Assembly (NCBI GenBank): GCA_902765215.1
Contig: CACWZA010000005.1
Location: 62,001-126,000, forward strand
Reading direction: 5' to 3'
Length of the DNA: 64,000 nucleotides
Source: an uncultured bacterium
GTDB lineage: Bacteria > Cyanobacteriota > Vampirovibrionia > Gastranaerophilales > Gastranaerophilaceae
A program made the position numbers and the translations under genes. The number at the start of each line of letters is the position of its first letter. The stretch's first letter is position 1. This document shows positions 17,080 to 26,768 of this stretch, in pieces. The notes below the pieces were generated by a model. The model had not been told where the DNA came from. It did not search any database and was given only the letters and a program-made list of their open reading frames with translations.

Positions 17080-18006
17080 ATGCTGAAAGAGTTTTTAGAA
17101 AGTAATAAAAAGTGTTTTAAACTTGTATGTGGTGCAGGTAATGAGTGTGCCGAGGATGTTGAAAAACTCGTTTCTCTCTATTCCTCTGCAGGCGCGGAAA
17201 TATTTGATATTTGTGCTAAACCAGAGATTTTATCTGCTGCAAAAAAAGGTCTGGAAAAAGCAGGCATATATGATAACAGATTTATTTGTGTAAGTGTCGG
17301 GATGAAGGGCGATCCGCATATTTTTAAAGCGGGTATTGACGAGAAAAAATGTGTGTCCTGCGGTAAATGTGAAGAGGTTTGCCCCAATGATGCTATTGCT
17401 TGCCCTAAAATTAACAGGTCAAGATGTATTGGTTGCGGTAAATGTAAAAATGTTTGCCCTAATGCTTCGATTGATATGTATGAGTGCGATGTTGATTTAA
17501 ACATAGTGTTACCGAAACTGGTTGAAATGGGGATTGATTGTGTAGAGCTGCATGCGACATCCGAGTTTGATGAAGATATATGGGAAAAATGGGAGATTAT
17601 AAATAACTGTTTTGACGGGGTTGTTTCAATCTGTATTGACAGGCTGAATCTCGGGAATAAACAGGTTCTTGACCGTTTGAAAAAAATGATTTCAATAAGG
17701 AAACCATATTCGACGATTATTCAGGCTGACGGGATACCGATGAGCGGCAGTAATGATGATTACAAAACAACCTTGCAGGCGGTTGCTATGGCAGAAATAA
17801 TTCAGGATGCTAATTTGCCTGTCTATATTCTTATTTCAGGCGGAACTAATTCCAAAACCTCAGAACTTGCAAAAATGTGTGATATTAGATGCAGTGGTAT
17901 TGCTGTTGGTTCTTATGCAAGAAAAATTGTTAAACCATATATTGAGGCAGATTTTAGTAAAGCATTAGAGTTGGCAAAAAAATTGGTTGATGTGAGTAAA
18001 TTATGA
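17080..18006 (+). CDS. ldpA: LdpA-like iron-sulfur protein (cyanobacterial clock-input family)
   Basis: 308 residues. I chose ATG 17080 because AGGAGAGG sits just before it; an upstream ATG at 17041 has no such site. Two [4Fe-4S] motifs, CVSCGKCEEVCP (about 91) and CIGCGKCKNVCP (about 119), are followed by a barrel-like domain. It contains IQADGIPMSGSNDDYKTT, VYILISGGTNSKT and GIAVGSYARK, which match LdpA as I remember it. In Synechococcus LdpA senses redox state and feeds the circadian clock. Here no clock genes are seen, so the likely role is redox sensing or an unknown enzymatic reaction. It overlaps the next gene (ATGA). Confidence 0.8.
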   Translation: MLKEFLESNKKCFKLVCGAGNECAEDVEKLVSLYSSAGAEIFDICAKPEILSAAKKGLEKAGIYDNRFICVSVGMKGDPHIFKAGIDEKKCVSCGKCEEVCPNDAIACPKINRSRCIGCGKCKNVCPNASIDMYECDVDLNIVLPKLVEMGIDCVELHATSEFDEDIWEKWEIINNCFDGVVSICIDRLNLGNKQVLDRLKKMISIRKPYSTIIQADGIPMSGSNDDYKTTLQAVAMAEIIQDANLPVYILISGGTNSKTSELAKMCDIRCSGIAVGSYARKIVKPYIEADFSKALELAKKLVDVSKL

Positions 18007-18707
18007 GTGCAGATAAAATTATTAAAGAAGTAAAATCTCATCGTGACAGCGACTTTGCAGAGTGGGTTTCTCCGATTTTGCAGGTGTCTAAAGGCGGGTA
18101 TGGTGAATCTGATAAATTATACGGGGTCAGAACTCCCGTTTTGAGAAGGATTGCAAAGGATAATCAGGATACGGATATTGCTGTTGTTGAAGAACTTCTG
18201 CATAATGATTATCACGAAATAAGAATGACCGCTTTGCTTATTCTGATTTTAAAATACAGAAACAATAAGTATGACAGAGATTATATTGTTGATTTGTATC
18301 TGAAAAATGCCGATTATATCAATAATTGGGATTTGGTTGATGTTTCAGCACCTAATATTGTCGGGCAATATGTCTACGAAAACAGAGATAAAGTTGATAT
18401 GTTGTATGAGTTATCCGAAACTGACCACTTATGGAAACAACGAATTGCTGTTGTTTCTACCCAATATTTGATTAAACAGGGGTTTTATGAGCCAACCATA
18501 AAACTTGCCGAAAAGTATTTTTATCACCCTCATCATTTGATACACAAGGCAACAGGGTGGATGTTGAGAGAACTCGGAAAAAAAGATATTGACGAACTCT
18601 ACAGTTTTCTTGATAAATTTGCTCCGAATATGCCAAGGGTTATGTTACGGTATGCCCTTGAAAGGCTTCCTGAAAACAAAAGAAAATATTATATGATGTT
18701 GAAATAA
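18003..18707 (+). CDS. AlkD-like DNA alkylation repair protein
   Basis: A 234-residue helical-repeat (HEAT-like) protein of the DNA alkylation repair family. AlkD members are glycosylases that remove N3- and N7-alkylpurines without base flipping. It contains YGVRTPVLRRIAK near residue 39, ADYINNWDLVDVSAPNIVG (about 102), WKQRIAVVSTQYLI and HKATGWMLRELGKKD, which are typical. The Asp of NNWDLVD corresponds to the catalytic position of AlkD. The ATG overlaps the stop of the ldpA-like gene, so they are translationally coupled. Confidence 0.85.
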   Translation: MSADKIIKEVKSHRDSDFAEWVSPILQVSKGGYGESDKLYGVRTPVLRRIAKDNQDTDIAVVEELLHNDYHEIRMTALLILILKYRNNKYDRDYIVDLYLKNADYINNWDLVDVSAPNIVGQYVYENRDKVDMLYELSETDHLWKQRIAVVSTQYLIKQGFYEPTIKLAEKYFYHPHHLIHKATGWMLRELGKKDIDELYSFLDKFAPNMPRVMLRYALERLPENKRKYYMMLK

Positions 18708-18735
18708 AAAAAACTCTCTTTTGAGAGTTTTTTTT
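18708..18735. terminator. Bidirectional intrinsic terminator
   Basis: AAAACTCTC-TTTT-GAGAGTTTT with A and T runs, between the convergent alkD-like gene and atpC. Confidence 0.85.
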
Positions 18736-18740
18736 ATTTT

Positions 18741-19139
18741 TTATTTACCGTCGTTGAGTGCAACCTTTAGTCTTGCTTTTGCTCTTGCAAGTGCTGACTC
18801 TGCTCGTTTTTCATCGATTTCTGCCTGTTTGTCCGCTAGCCTTGCCTCTGCTCTTTCCTTCGCCGAGCGCGCTCTTGTTACATCGATATCGTCACCTGTT
18901 TCTGCTATGTCAGTCAAAATGAGTGCGTTATCGTCTTTAAACTGAAATATACCGCCCATTGTTGTGAACATTTTGGCTTTGTTATTTTGAATTGCTTTTG
19001 TAACACCGATATCTAATGCTGACATGACGGGAACATGCCCTTTTAAGATACCAAATTCACCGTCAACACCGCGGGTGTAGATTTCATCGACATCTTCATC
19101 AAATACAATTTTATCGTGTGTGATTATCTTTAGATGCAT
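18741..19139 (-). CDS. atpC: ATP synthase F1 epsilon subunit
   Basis: 132 residues. It starts MHLKIITHDKIVFDEDVDEI, with the beta-sandwich core GEFGILKGHVPVMSALDIGV and a C-terminal helical hairpin rich in Ala/Arg/Glu, which regulates ATP hydrolysis in the family. It lies 16 nt downstream of atpD in the same orientation. Only this pair is present and no other ATP synthase genes are next to it. This is the cyanobacterial and chloroplast arrangement, where beta and epsilon form their own operon. Confidence 0.95.
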   Translation of the reverse strand: MHLKIITHDKIVFDEDVDEIYTRGVDGEFGILKGHVPVMSALDIGVTKAIQNNKAKMFTTMGGIFQFKDDNALILTDIAETGDDIDVTRARSAKERAEARLADKQAEIDEKRAESALARAKARLKVALNDGK

Positions 19140-19155
19140 AATTTTACCTCACGAA

Positions 19156-20622
<1,467 letters not shown>

Positions 20623-20673
20623 TCAGAATTATTATTTTGGCAATTGCTTAATATTTTATGCTATTATTGTTTT

Positions 20674-21207
20674 ATGGAATTTGAAGAGAAAACTTTATCA
20701 TCAGAATATGTGTACAAAGGCAGAGTAATTGACGTAAAGCGTGATGAAATACTTGTTCCAAACGGGCATAAATCGGATCGTGAAGTTGTCGAGCACTCTG
20801 GCGGGGTTGTTATTGTTGCTGTTAAAGATGGTAAACTTATGCTGGTAAAACAGTATAGATACCCGTTGAAGAGTATATCTGTTGAACTTCCGGCGGGCAA
20901 GCTGGAAAGGGGAGAAGATCCTGATTTGGCTGCAAAACGAGAGTTAGAAGAAGAAACAGGGTATATCGCAAATGACTGGCTCTCTTTGGGCTATATATTT
21001 ACGACACCGGGGTTTTGTGATGAGAAACTGCATCTTTATTTAGCAAGAGATTTACATTATAAAAAGATGAACCCTGATGAAGACGAAATTATTGAATGTT
21101 ATGAGTATCCGATTCAGGATGTTTATTCTATGATAAATAATAATATTATTAACGATTCAAAGACAATTTGTGCGTTATTCAGAGCAAGGAATTATATCGA
21201 TGATTAA
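20674..21207 (+). CDS. Nudix hydrolase, ADP-ribose pyrophosphatase type
   Basis: 177 residues from ATG 20674, which is preferred over the upstream ATG at 20620 because the conserved fold begins with EEKTLSSEYVYKGRVIDVKRDEI. The Nudix box GKLERGEDPDLAAKRELEEE-TG (about 91-113) fits G-x5-E-x7-REUxEExGU, and PAGK precedes it as in NudF. It probably cleaves ADP-ribose or a related nucleoside diphosphate. The 3' end overlaps the next gene by 8 nt, starting a run of four closely spaced genes ending with the glyoxalase. Confidence 0.9.
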   Translation: MEFEEKTLSSEYVYKGRVIDVKRDEILVPNGHKSDREVVEHSGGVVIVAVKDGKLMLVKQYRYPLKSISVELPAGKLERGEDPDLAAKRELEEETGYIANDWLSLGYIFTTPGFCDEKLHLYLARDLHYKKMNPDEDEIIECYEYPIQDVYSMINNNIINDSKTICALFRARNYIDD

Positions 21208-22012
21208 ACTGGTCGCAACTGATATAGACGGAACAATTTTGCCTCCAACCGGTGAATTTACCTGCGGAGTGAGGAACTGTATTGAAAAAATGCAGAAGAT
21301 GGGGGTTAAGGTTGTTATTGTAACCGGAAGAATGTACAAAGGTGCACTAAAAATTGCAGAAAGGCTGAACCTGACTACCCCAATTGTTGCGTATAATGGC
21401 GGCTATGTTAAAGATTTTGACGGAACAGTTCTTTATGAACGATATTTACCTGAAGATTATACAATTCAGATAATTGAATGGGCAAGAAGAAACAGAGTTC
21501 ATTTAAACCTGTATTCTGAAGATACTTTGTTCTCGGAAAAAGATAATGATGAAATAAGACGATATGCAAGATATCAGCAAATAAATTATATTGTTGAGGA
21601 TTTTTCGGAAATACCTTTCAATAAAATTCATAAACTATTGGCGATTGACTATAATGATGCGGACAGGGTAACAGGCTGGGTAAATGAGATGTCAGCAAAA
21701 TTCCCTGATTTGTATATAATAAAATCAACTCCATATTTTTGCGAGTTTTCTACCCGCGATGCAACTAAGGCATGTGCGGTTAAATGTTTGCAAAAACACT
21801 GGGGGTTGGCTGATGATGAAATTCTTACAATCGGCGATCAGGATAATGATATAGAATTATTAAAAGCAGGCGGTATTCGTGTAGGAATGGGTAACGGTAC
21901 GGAAGGACTTAAAGCAGTTGCCGACTATATTACCGATACTGTCCAAAATGACGGATTTGTTGCTGCGATGGAAAAGTTTGTTTATCCGGGATATGAAATG
22001 GAGAATGTGTAA
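21200..22012 (+). CDS. Cof-type HAD hydrolase
   Basis: 270 residues from ATG 21200. Motif I is VATDIDGTILPP, motif II VTGR, motif III a lysine in NKIHK or RDATKACAV, and motif IV IGDQDNDIELL. A C2-type cap lies between motifs II and III. The family dephosphorylates sugar phosphates, flavin precursors or nucleotides; the substrate cannot be named from sequence. It overlaps both neighbours (8 nt upstream, 1 nt with ispF downstream), so it is translationally coupled. Confidence 0.88.
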   Translation: MIKLVATDIDGTILPPTGEFTCGVRNCIEKMQKMGVKVVIVTGRMYKGALKIAERLNLTTPIVAYNGGYVKDFDGTVLYERYLPEDYTIQIIEWARRNRVHLNLYSEDTLFSEKDNDEIRRYARYQQINYIVEDFSEIPFNKIHKLLAIDYNDADRVTGWVNEMSAKFPDLYIIKSTPYFCEFSTRDATKACAVKCLQKHWGLADDEILTIGDQDNDIELLKAGGIRVGMGNGTEGLKAVADYITDTVQNDGFVAAMEKFVYPGYEMENV

Positions 22013-22494
22013 TGATACCATACAGAATCGGAATGGGATACGATATCCATAGATTAGAAGAAAACAGAGATTTAATTATTGGCGGGGTTAAAATCCCTTA
22101 TGAAAAGGGATTGCTCGGCCATTCAGATGCAGATGTTCTTATACATGCAATAATTGATGCTCTTCTTGGGGCGGCAGGGTTACCTGATATCGGCACTATT
22201 TTTCCTGATACCGATGAAGCTTTTAAAGATGCTGACAGTACCGTGTTACTCGGTAAGGTTTGCGACATGTTGTCAGAAAAAGGCTATAAAATAGGGAATA
22301 TTGATTCAAATATTATTGCACAGGCACCAAAGATGATGCCTTATATTAAAGATATGAAGCAAAGACTGTCTGAGGTTATGAATATTCCTGCTGAAAATAT
22401 TTCCGTAAAAGCAAAAACAAATGAAAAAATGGACGCAGTCGGTGAAAAACTGGCAATTGAGGCAAATGCTGCTGCCATAATTTATAAGGAGTAA
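22012..22494 (+). CDS. ispF: 2-C-methyl-D-erythritol 2,4-cyclodiphosphate synthase
   Basis: Fifth enzyme of the MEP isoprenoid pathway. 160 residues, the normal size. GMGYDIHRLEENRDLIIGG carries the metal Asp and His, LLGHSDADVLIHAIIDALLGAAGLPDIG is the family signature, and KAKTNEKMDAVGE near the C-terminus completes the active site. The ATG overlaps the preceding TAA by one base. No other MEP genes are seen in this window. Confidence 0.96.
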   Translation: MIPYRIGMGYDIHRLEENRDLIIGGVKIPYEKGLLGHSDADVLIHAIIDALLGAAGLPDIGTIFPDTDEAFKDADSTVLLGKVCDMLSEKGYKIGNIDSNIIAQAPKMMPYIKDMKQRLSEVMNIPAENISVKAKTNEKMDAVGEKLAIEANAAAIIYKE

Positions 22495-22496
22495 AT

Positions 22497-22880
22497 ATGA
22501 AGTTTTTACATTCAATGATAAGAGTCAGAAATTTAGAAAAAGCATTAGATTTTTATACAAAGTTGTTAGGTTTAAAGCTGACTGAAGAAAGAAGGCTTGA
22601 CGATTGTACACTTTACTTTTTGACTGATGAAGAAAGCGGTGTTCAGGTTGAGTTGACCTATAATGATGAAACTCCGGAAGAAGGGTATGTAAACGGAAAT
22701 GCGTTTGGTCATTTTGCATTTTATTGTGATAATTTGGATGAATTTACAAATAAAGTCACTTCTATGGGATATGAATATCTTCATGAACCGTTTGATTTAA
22801 ACGGAAAAGGCTCTAAAATCGCATTTATAAAAGACCCCGACGGGAATGAAATTGAATTGATTGAAAAAGTGATATGGTAA
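22497..22880 (+). CDS. gloA: Lactoylglutathione lyase (glyoxalase I) family protein
   Basis: 127 residues of the VOC fold in two halves. HSMIRVRNLEKALDFYTKLLG supplies the first metal His. VQVELTYN gives a Glu, GHFAFYCDNL the second His and NEIELIEK the final Glu, so the four metal ligands of glyoxalase I are in place. The enzyme isomerises the methylglyoxal-thiol adduct. It starts 2 nt after ispF. Whether glutathione is the thiol in this organism is not known. Confidence 0.88.
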   Translation: MKFLHSMIRVRNLEKALDFYTKLLGLKLTEERRLDDCTLYFLTDEESGVQVELTYNDETPEEGYVNGNAFGHFAFYCDNLDEFTNKVTSMGYEYLHEPFDLNGKGSKIAFIKDPDGNEIELIEKVIW

Positions 22881-22883
22881 TCT

Positions 22884-24254
22884 TCAGGCAGGAATAGTAA
22901 AACTCACTTCCGTTCCTTTGTTCGGTTCGCTTTTTATTTTAATTGATCCGTCATGTGCTTCAATAATATTTTTTGATATTTTCAGTCCCAGACCGAACCC
23001 TATCTTTTTGTGTTCTTTAGATAGTGATACATATTCCTCAAATACTTTGTCGTATTTATTAAGGTCTATCCCTGTTCCGTAGTCTTTTATTGTGACCTTG
23101 TAAAACTCTGAATTATTACTCAGGGTTATATCAACCTGACTTCCGTTTTTAGAGTACTCTATTGCGTTAGAGAGAAGGTTATTTATCACGCGCTTTATTT
23201 CAATTACATCAACAGGTACGGCCTTATTCTCGCTAACATTGTTATATCTTATTTCGAGCTCTTTATCGACTGCTAAATATTTCAGTTCTTCTATACTCAT
23301 AAGAATAATTTTATTAAGACTGATTTCTTCTTTTATCAGTTTTAGAGTAGTTTGCTCCTGTTTGTAGTGGCTGAGTATTTGGTCTGTTATATGTTTCATA
23401 TATTTTGCTGAATTAAGAAGTCCGTCTACCATTTCTGAACTGTACTCTTTGTCTTTACTCAGGTATTTTAGTGCGTTTATTTCTGCAAGAATGGGGTTTT
23501 TAAGGTCGTGGGTGAGAGCCGCAACAAAACTGTCTTTTTCTCTCTCTTTTTGCTGCTTATCTGCCTCTGTTTTTAATAAATTATATATTTGTGCTTTTAC
23601 AATATGCGGGGAAAAAGGCTTTTCTATATATGAGCATGCCCCGAGTTGGTATCCGTTAAGAATGTTTTCTGTTCCGGAAACGGCACTTATAAAAATTATC
23701 GGTGTGTTTTTATTTGGTGATGACTTTCGTGCATATTCGGCAAGTTCAAACCCTGATATATTCGGCATCAGAATATCTAATAAGAGTAGATCAAACTTTT
23801 CATTTCCTATTATCTGAAGTGCTTTTTGTGATGATTCCGTGCAGGTTAGTTTTGCCCCTGTATCTTTTAAAGTTTCTTTCAACAGGGTTATATTCATATC
23901 GTTATCATCTGCAATCAGAACTTTTGAATTTGTGAGAGGCGGGTAATTTGTTATTATGTCCTTTTCTTTTTCCTTATTTGCAAAAAATTTCTCAATAATA
24001 TTTGTGCTTATCGGATATTTGACGATATTTTGGATACCCAGTTTTGCAACAGTTTTTACATACTCTTTTGAGAAATTATCTGATACTGCCCAGAATGTTG
24101 TATGTTTATTTTTTGATATAAGATTCTTAACATAATCTGTGTTGTTAATTATGTCAAAGTTTATAATACATAGTTCCGTTTCAATCTGCGGAATATTATC
24201 CTCTTTTTCAAGTATAGTGTATTTTTCACTCGTAATCATATTTTTAATATACAC
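22884..24254 (-). CDS. Hybrid sensor: receiver domain plus histidine kinase
   Basis: 456 residues with no membrane segment. Residues 1-100 look like a degenerate receiver without the acceptor Asp. Residues 107-225 are an intact receiver: IADDNDMN acidic pair, LLLLDILMP phosphoacceptor, and KPFS lysine. Next come a HisKA dimerisation helix with FVAALTHDLKNP (about 244) and an HATPase domain with N box RVINNLLSNAIEYS, G1 DYGTGID and G2 GFGLGLKISK. The order REC-HK with the kinase last is that of cytoplasmic relay proteins. No partner regulator is adjacent; its input is unknown. Confidence 0.88.
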   Translation of the reverse strand: MYIKNMITSEKYTILEKEDNIPQIETELCIINFDIINNTDYVKNLISKNKHTTFWAVSDNFSKEYVKTVAKLGIQNIVKYPISTNIIEKFFANKEKEKDIITNYPPLTNSKVLIADDNDMNITLLKETLKDTGAKLTCTESSQKALQIIGNEKFDLLLLDILMPNISGFELAEYARKSSPNKNTPIIFISAVSGTENILNGYQLGACSYIEKPFSPHIVKAQIYNLLKTEADKQQKEREKDSFVAALTHDLKNPILAEINALKYLSKDKEYSSEMVDGLLNSAKYMKHITDQILSHYKQEQTTLKLIKEEISLNKIILMSIEELKYLAVDKELEIRYNNVSENKAVPVDVIEIKRVINNLLSNAIEYSKNGSQVDITLSNNSEFYKVTIKDYGTGIDLNKYDKVFEEYVSLSKEHKKIGFGLGLKISKNIIEAHDGSIKIKSEPNKGTEVSFTIPA

Positions 24255-24325
24255 TTTTGACTAAATATTTTTAACTGCCTGCGTTGGCAATTTTATCAAA
24301 ATAATGTTAATAATCTCAATAATAC

Positions 24326-24354
24326 TTGCAATTATTTGAATTTAGTTGTATTAT
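24326..24354 (+). promoter_or_regulatory. Predicted sigma-70 promoter of the Zn-ribbon/RG-rich gene
   Basis: TTGCAA (24326-24331), 17-nt spacer, TATTAT (24349-24354), 68 nt upstream of ATG 24422. Spacing is optimal and both hexamers are close to consensus. Confidence 0.65.
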
Positions 24355-24421
24355 GTAAAGTAGTCATCCAATTTGGAGGGAGACATTTTATTATATTAAC
24401 CGTAATTAAGAGGCTTGTATT

Positions 24422-25474
24422 ATGTATGTAAATAAATGCATTAAGTGTGGTGCTGAATTTGAAACAAAGAACCCCAAACGTGTAATTTGCCCAAATTGTT
24501 TATACGCAGAGAAGGGTGCAGAAGACGCTGCACAAGGGGAAAAGAAGACTTATTCATCTTATTCTGCAGGTGAAGACAGAAGTGACAGACCTCGTCAGTA
24601 CAATAATGACAGAGGTGGTTATAACAGAAATAATAACCGTTCATTTAATAACAATCGCCGTTTTGATAACAGAGGCGGTGAAGGCGGTTATCAACAAAAA
24701 CGCAGTAATTATAACCAGGGCGGCGGATACGGCGGTAACCGTCCGGGTGGTAATAACAGATTTCAACAGGGTGGTCAAAGACGTCCTAACAACAGATTCC
24801 AGCAAGGCGGAAACAGACGTCCGAAGCCGCAACCTAAAAAACAGGCTAAACCATTACTTATTAGTAAGGAGCAGTTAGAAAAGATTGAAGCACTTTATAA
24901 GACAATGCTTCCTTTACCTAACCCTGATGCTCATGAGGTAATTGGTGCACACTTAGAAATTGAACCAAGAAAAGTATTCTTTGGTATCAATTTGGTCAGA
25001 CAAAAATTAATGTTGCCTAAGCTTCCGTTCCCTAAACGTAAGCTGGCTGTTACCCCTGATCAAATGACGGCGATTAAGAGCCTTTATGCTCCGTTGTTGC
25101 CGTTACCTCCAATCGGTTGCCACAAGATTATTGCGGCTCAATTGAGAGTTGATGAGTGGAGAGTTCACGTTGCGATTAAGTTGATTCGTGCTCAAATGGG
25201 ACTTGACAGATGGAATGAGGACAGACCTGATAAACCGGCTGATTATTTAGTTCCAAAATATCCTGCACAGGAAGAAGCACTGAAGAAAGCTGAAGCTAAA
25301 ACAGAAGAAAAGGCTGACAAAAAAGCTGAAGAACCTGCCGAGGAGGAAGCACCTAAAAAACGCGGTCGCAAGAAAAAAGAAGAAGCCGTAGAGGAAGCTC
25401 CTGCTGTTGAAGAAGCAGCTGAAGAAGAAAAGCCTAAGAAACGTGGTCGTAAAAAGAAAGAAGATGCAGAATAG
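24422..25474 (+). CDS. Zn-ribbon, RG/N-rich, duplicated-helical-domain protein with AT-hook-like tail
   Basis: A 350-residue protein of unknown function. An N-terminal zinc ribbon (CIKCGAEF and CPNCLYAEK, residues 7-28) is followed by about 95 residues rich in Arg, Gly, Asn and Gln, like RNA-binding disordered regions. Two copies of a helical domain of about 55 residues come next. Copy 1 contains LPLPNPDAHEVIGAHLEIEPRKV and copy 2 contains LPLPPIGCHKIIAAQLRVDEWRV. The tail has two KKRGRKKKE blocks separated by acidic stretches, resembling AT hooks. The composition argues for a nucleic-acid-binding role. It precedes rimM-trmD by 20 nt and may be co-transcribed with them. Confidence 0.8.
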   Translation: MYVNKCIKCGAEFETKNPKRVICPNCLYAEKGAEDAAQGEKKTYSSYSAGEDRSDRPRQYNNDRGGYNRNNNRSFNNNRRFDNRGGEGGYQQKRSNYNQGGGYGGNRPGGNNRFQQGGQRRPNNRFQQGGNRRPKPQPKKQAKPLLISKEQLEKIEALYKTMLPLPNPDAHEVIGAHLEIEPRKVFFGINLVRQKLMLPKLPFPKRKLAVTPDQMTAIKSLYAPLLPLPPIGCHKIIAAQLRVDEWRVHVAIKLIRAQMGLDRWNEDRPDKPADYLVPKYPAQEEALKKAEAKTEEKADKKAEEPAEEEAPKKRGRKKKEEAVEEAPAVEEAAEEEKPKKRGRKKKEDAE

Positions 25475-25494
25475 TATCTTGTCAGAGTTTTGAT

Positions 25495-26004
25495 ATGTCC
25501 AAATATGTTTCTGTAGGTAAAATTCTTAATTTTCACGGGGTTAAAGGTGAAGCGAAGGTTGGCTATTCAAAAAGTCAGCGTGATTTTATGGAGTCTTTGG
25601 ACGATGTCTTTCTGTTCAAAGATAATGAGTATATCCCGTTTTCTGTTCAGTATGTGAAGTTTAATAATAAATTTGCTATTATTAAATTTTCAGGGATAGA
25701 TACAGTCAACGATATTATTGAGTATAAAAACTGTCTTATTTTTGTCGAGGAACAGGATATAAGAGAAAAACTTGACGAAGATGAGTTTCTGATAGATGAG
25801 TTGGTTGGGATGTCTGTCGTGTGTGGCGATAAAAATTTGGGTACTGTTGTCGGGGTTTCTAATAACGGTGCAAACGATTTGTTGTCAGTAAAATCAAACA
25901 GCGGTAAGATTTGCCTCGTTCCATTTGTTAAGGCAATAGTTCCGAGTGTTGATATTAAAACAAAAACTGTTACTGTTGAGGATATAAAAGGTTTGATTGA
26001 GTGA
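25495..26004 (+). CDS. rimM: Ribosome maturation factor RimM
   Basis: 169 residues, binding S19 during 30S maturation. The N-terminal domain opens YVSVGKILNFHGVKGEAKV and the C-terminal PRC-barrel starts DEFLIDELVGMSVV and ends VPFVKAIVPSVDIKTKTVTVEDIKGLI. The start ATG follows the preceding gene closely. It is followed by trmD after 7 nt, the classic pair. The usual flanking genes rpsP and rplS are absent here. Confidence 0.93.
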   Translation: MSKYVSVGKILNFHGVKGEAKVGYSKSQRDFMESLDDVFLFKDNEYIPFSVQYVKFNNKFAIIKFSGIDTVNDIIEYKNCLIFVEEQDIREKLDEDEFLIDELVGMSVVCGDKNLGTVVGVSNNGANDLLSVKSNSGKICLVPFVKAIVPSVDIKTKTVTVEDIKGLIE

Positions 26005-26011
26005 GGCACTT

Positions 26012-26704
26012 ATGCAGTTTGATGTGATGACATTATTTCCTGAAATGATTGAAAATGCTTGTTCTCACAGCATAATGAAGCGTGCCGTTGATGCGGGTAT
26101 TATTTCTGTCAATACAGTCAATCCGCGCGATTTCACTCTTGATAAACATAAAAAAGTCGACGATACCCCTTATGGTGGTGGCGCAGGAATGGTTTTAATG
26201 GCTCAGCCTTATGTTGATGCCTATGAGAGTATTGAAAGGGAAGAGAATTCAATAACCCTTATGATGACTCCACAGGGTACTCCTTTTGATAATGAAATGG
26301 GAAGAAAACTTGCTCAATATAGTCAGATTGTTATTCTTTGCGGCCATTATGAAGGGTATGATGAAAGGATAAGAGAGATAATAAATCCTGTTGAAGTTTC
26401 TATCGGAGATTTTGTTTTAACAGGCGGGGAACTTCCTGCTTTGTGTGTAATTGATAGTGTTACAAGAAAGCTTGACGGGGCTTTGGGTAAAATTGAATCT
26501 ATGGAGGAGGATAGTTTTGAAAACGGACTTCTTGAGTATCCTCACTATACAAAACCAAGAGAATACAGAGGGTTAGTTGTTCCGGATGTATTGTTAAACG
26601 GTAATCACGCCCTGATAGAAGAATACAGACACGCTCAGCAAATTGAGCGGACAAAAAAACGCAGACCCGATTTGTATGAAAAATGGGTTAAGAATCATAA
26701 ATAA
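26012..26704 (+). CDS. trmD: tRNA (guanine-37-N1)-methyltransferase
   Basis: Methylates G37 of tRNAs reading CNN codons, preventing frameshifts. It has 230 residues from ATG 26012; an in-frame TTG 15 nt upstream is rejected because MQFDVMTLFPEM is the family start. The trefoil-knot SAM-binding motifs LCGHYEGYDERI and VEVSIGDFVLTGGELPAL are intact, as is DDTPYGGGAGMV. Confidence 0.97.
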   Translation: MQFDVMTLFPEMIENACSHSIMKRAVDAGIISVNTVNPRDFTLDKHKKVDDTPYGGGAGMVLMAQPYVDAYESIEREENSITLMMTPQGTPFDNEMGRKLAQYSQIVILCGHYEGYDERIREIINPVEVSIGDFVLTGGELPALCVIDSVTRKLDGALGKIESMEEDSFENGLLEYPHYTKPREYRGLVVPDVLLNGNHALIEEYRHAQQIERTKKRRPDLYEKWVKNHK

Positions 26705-26768
26705 TCTTTATTTTTTTGCGTTTGCATGTTAATCTTATATGTAGCAACAGATAAATGGGAAGAAAGTT

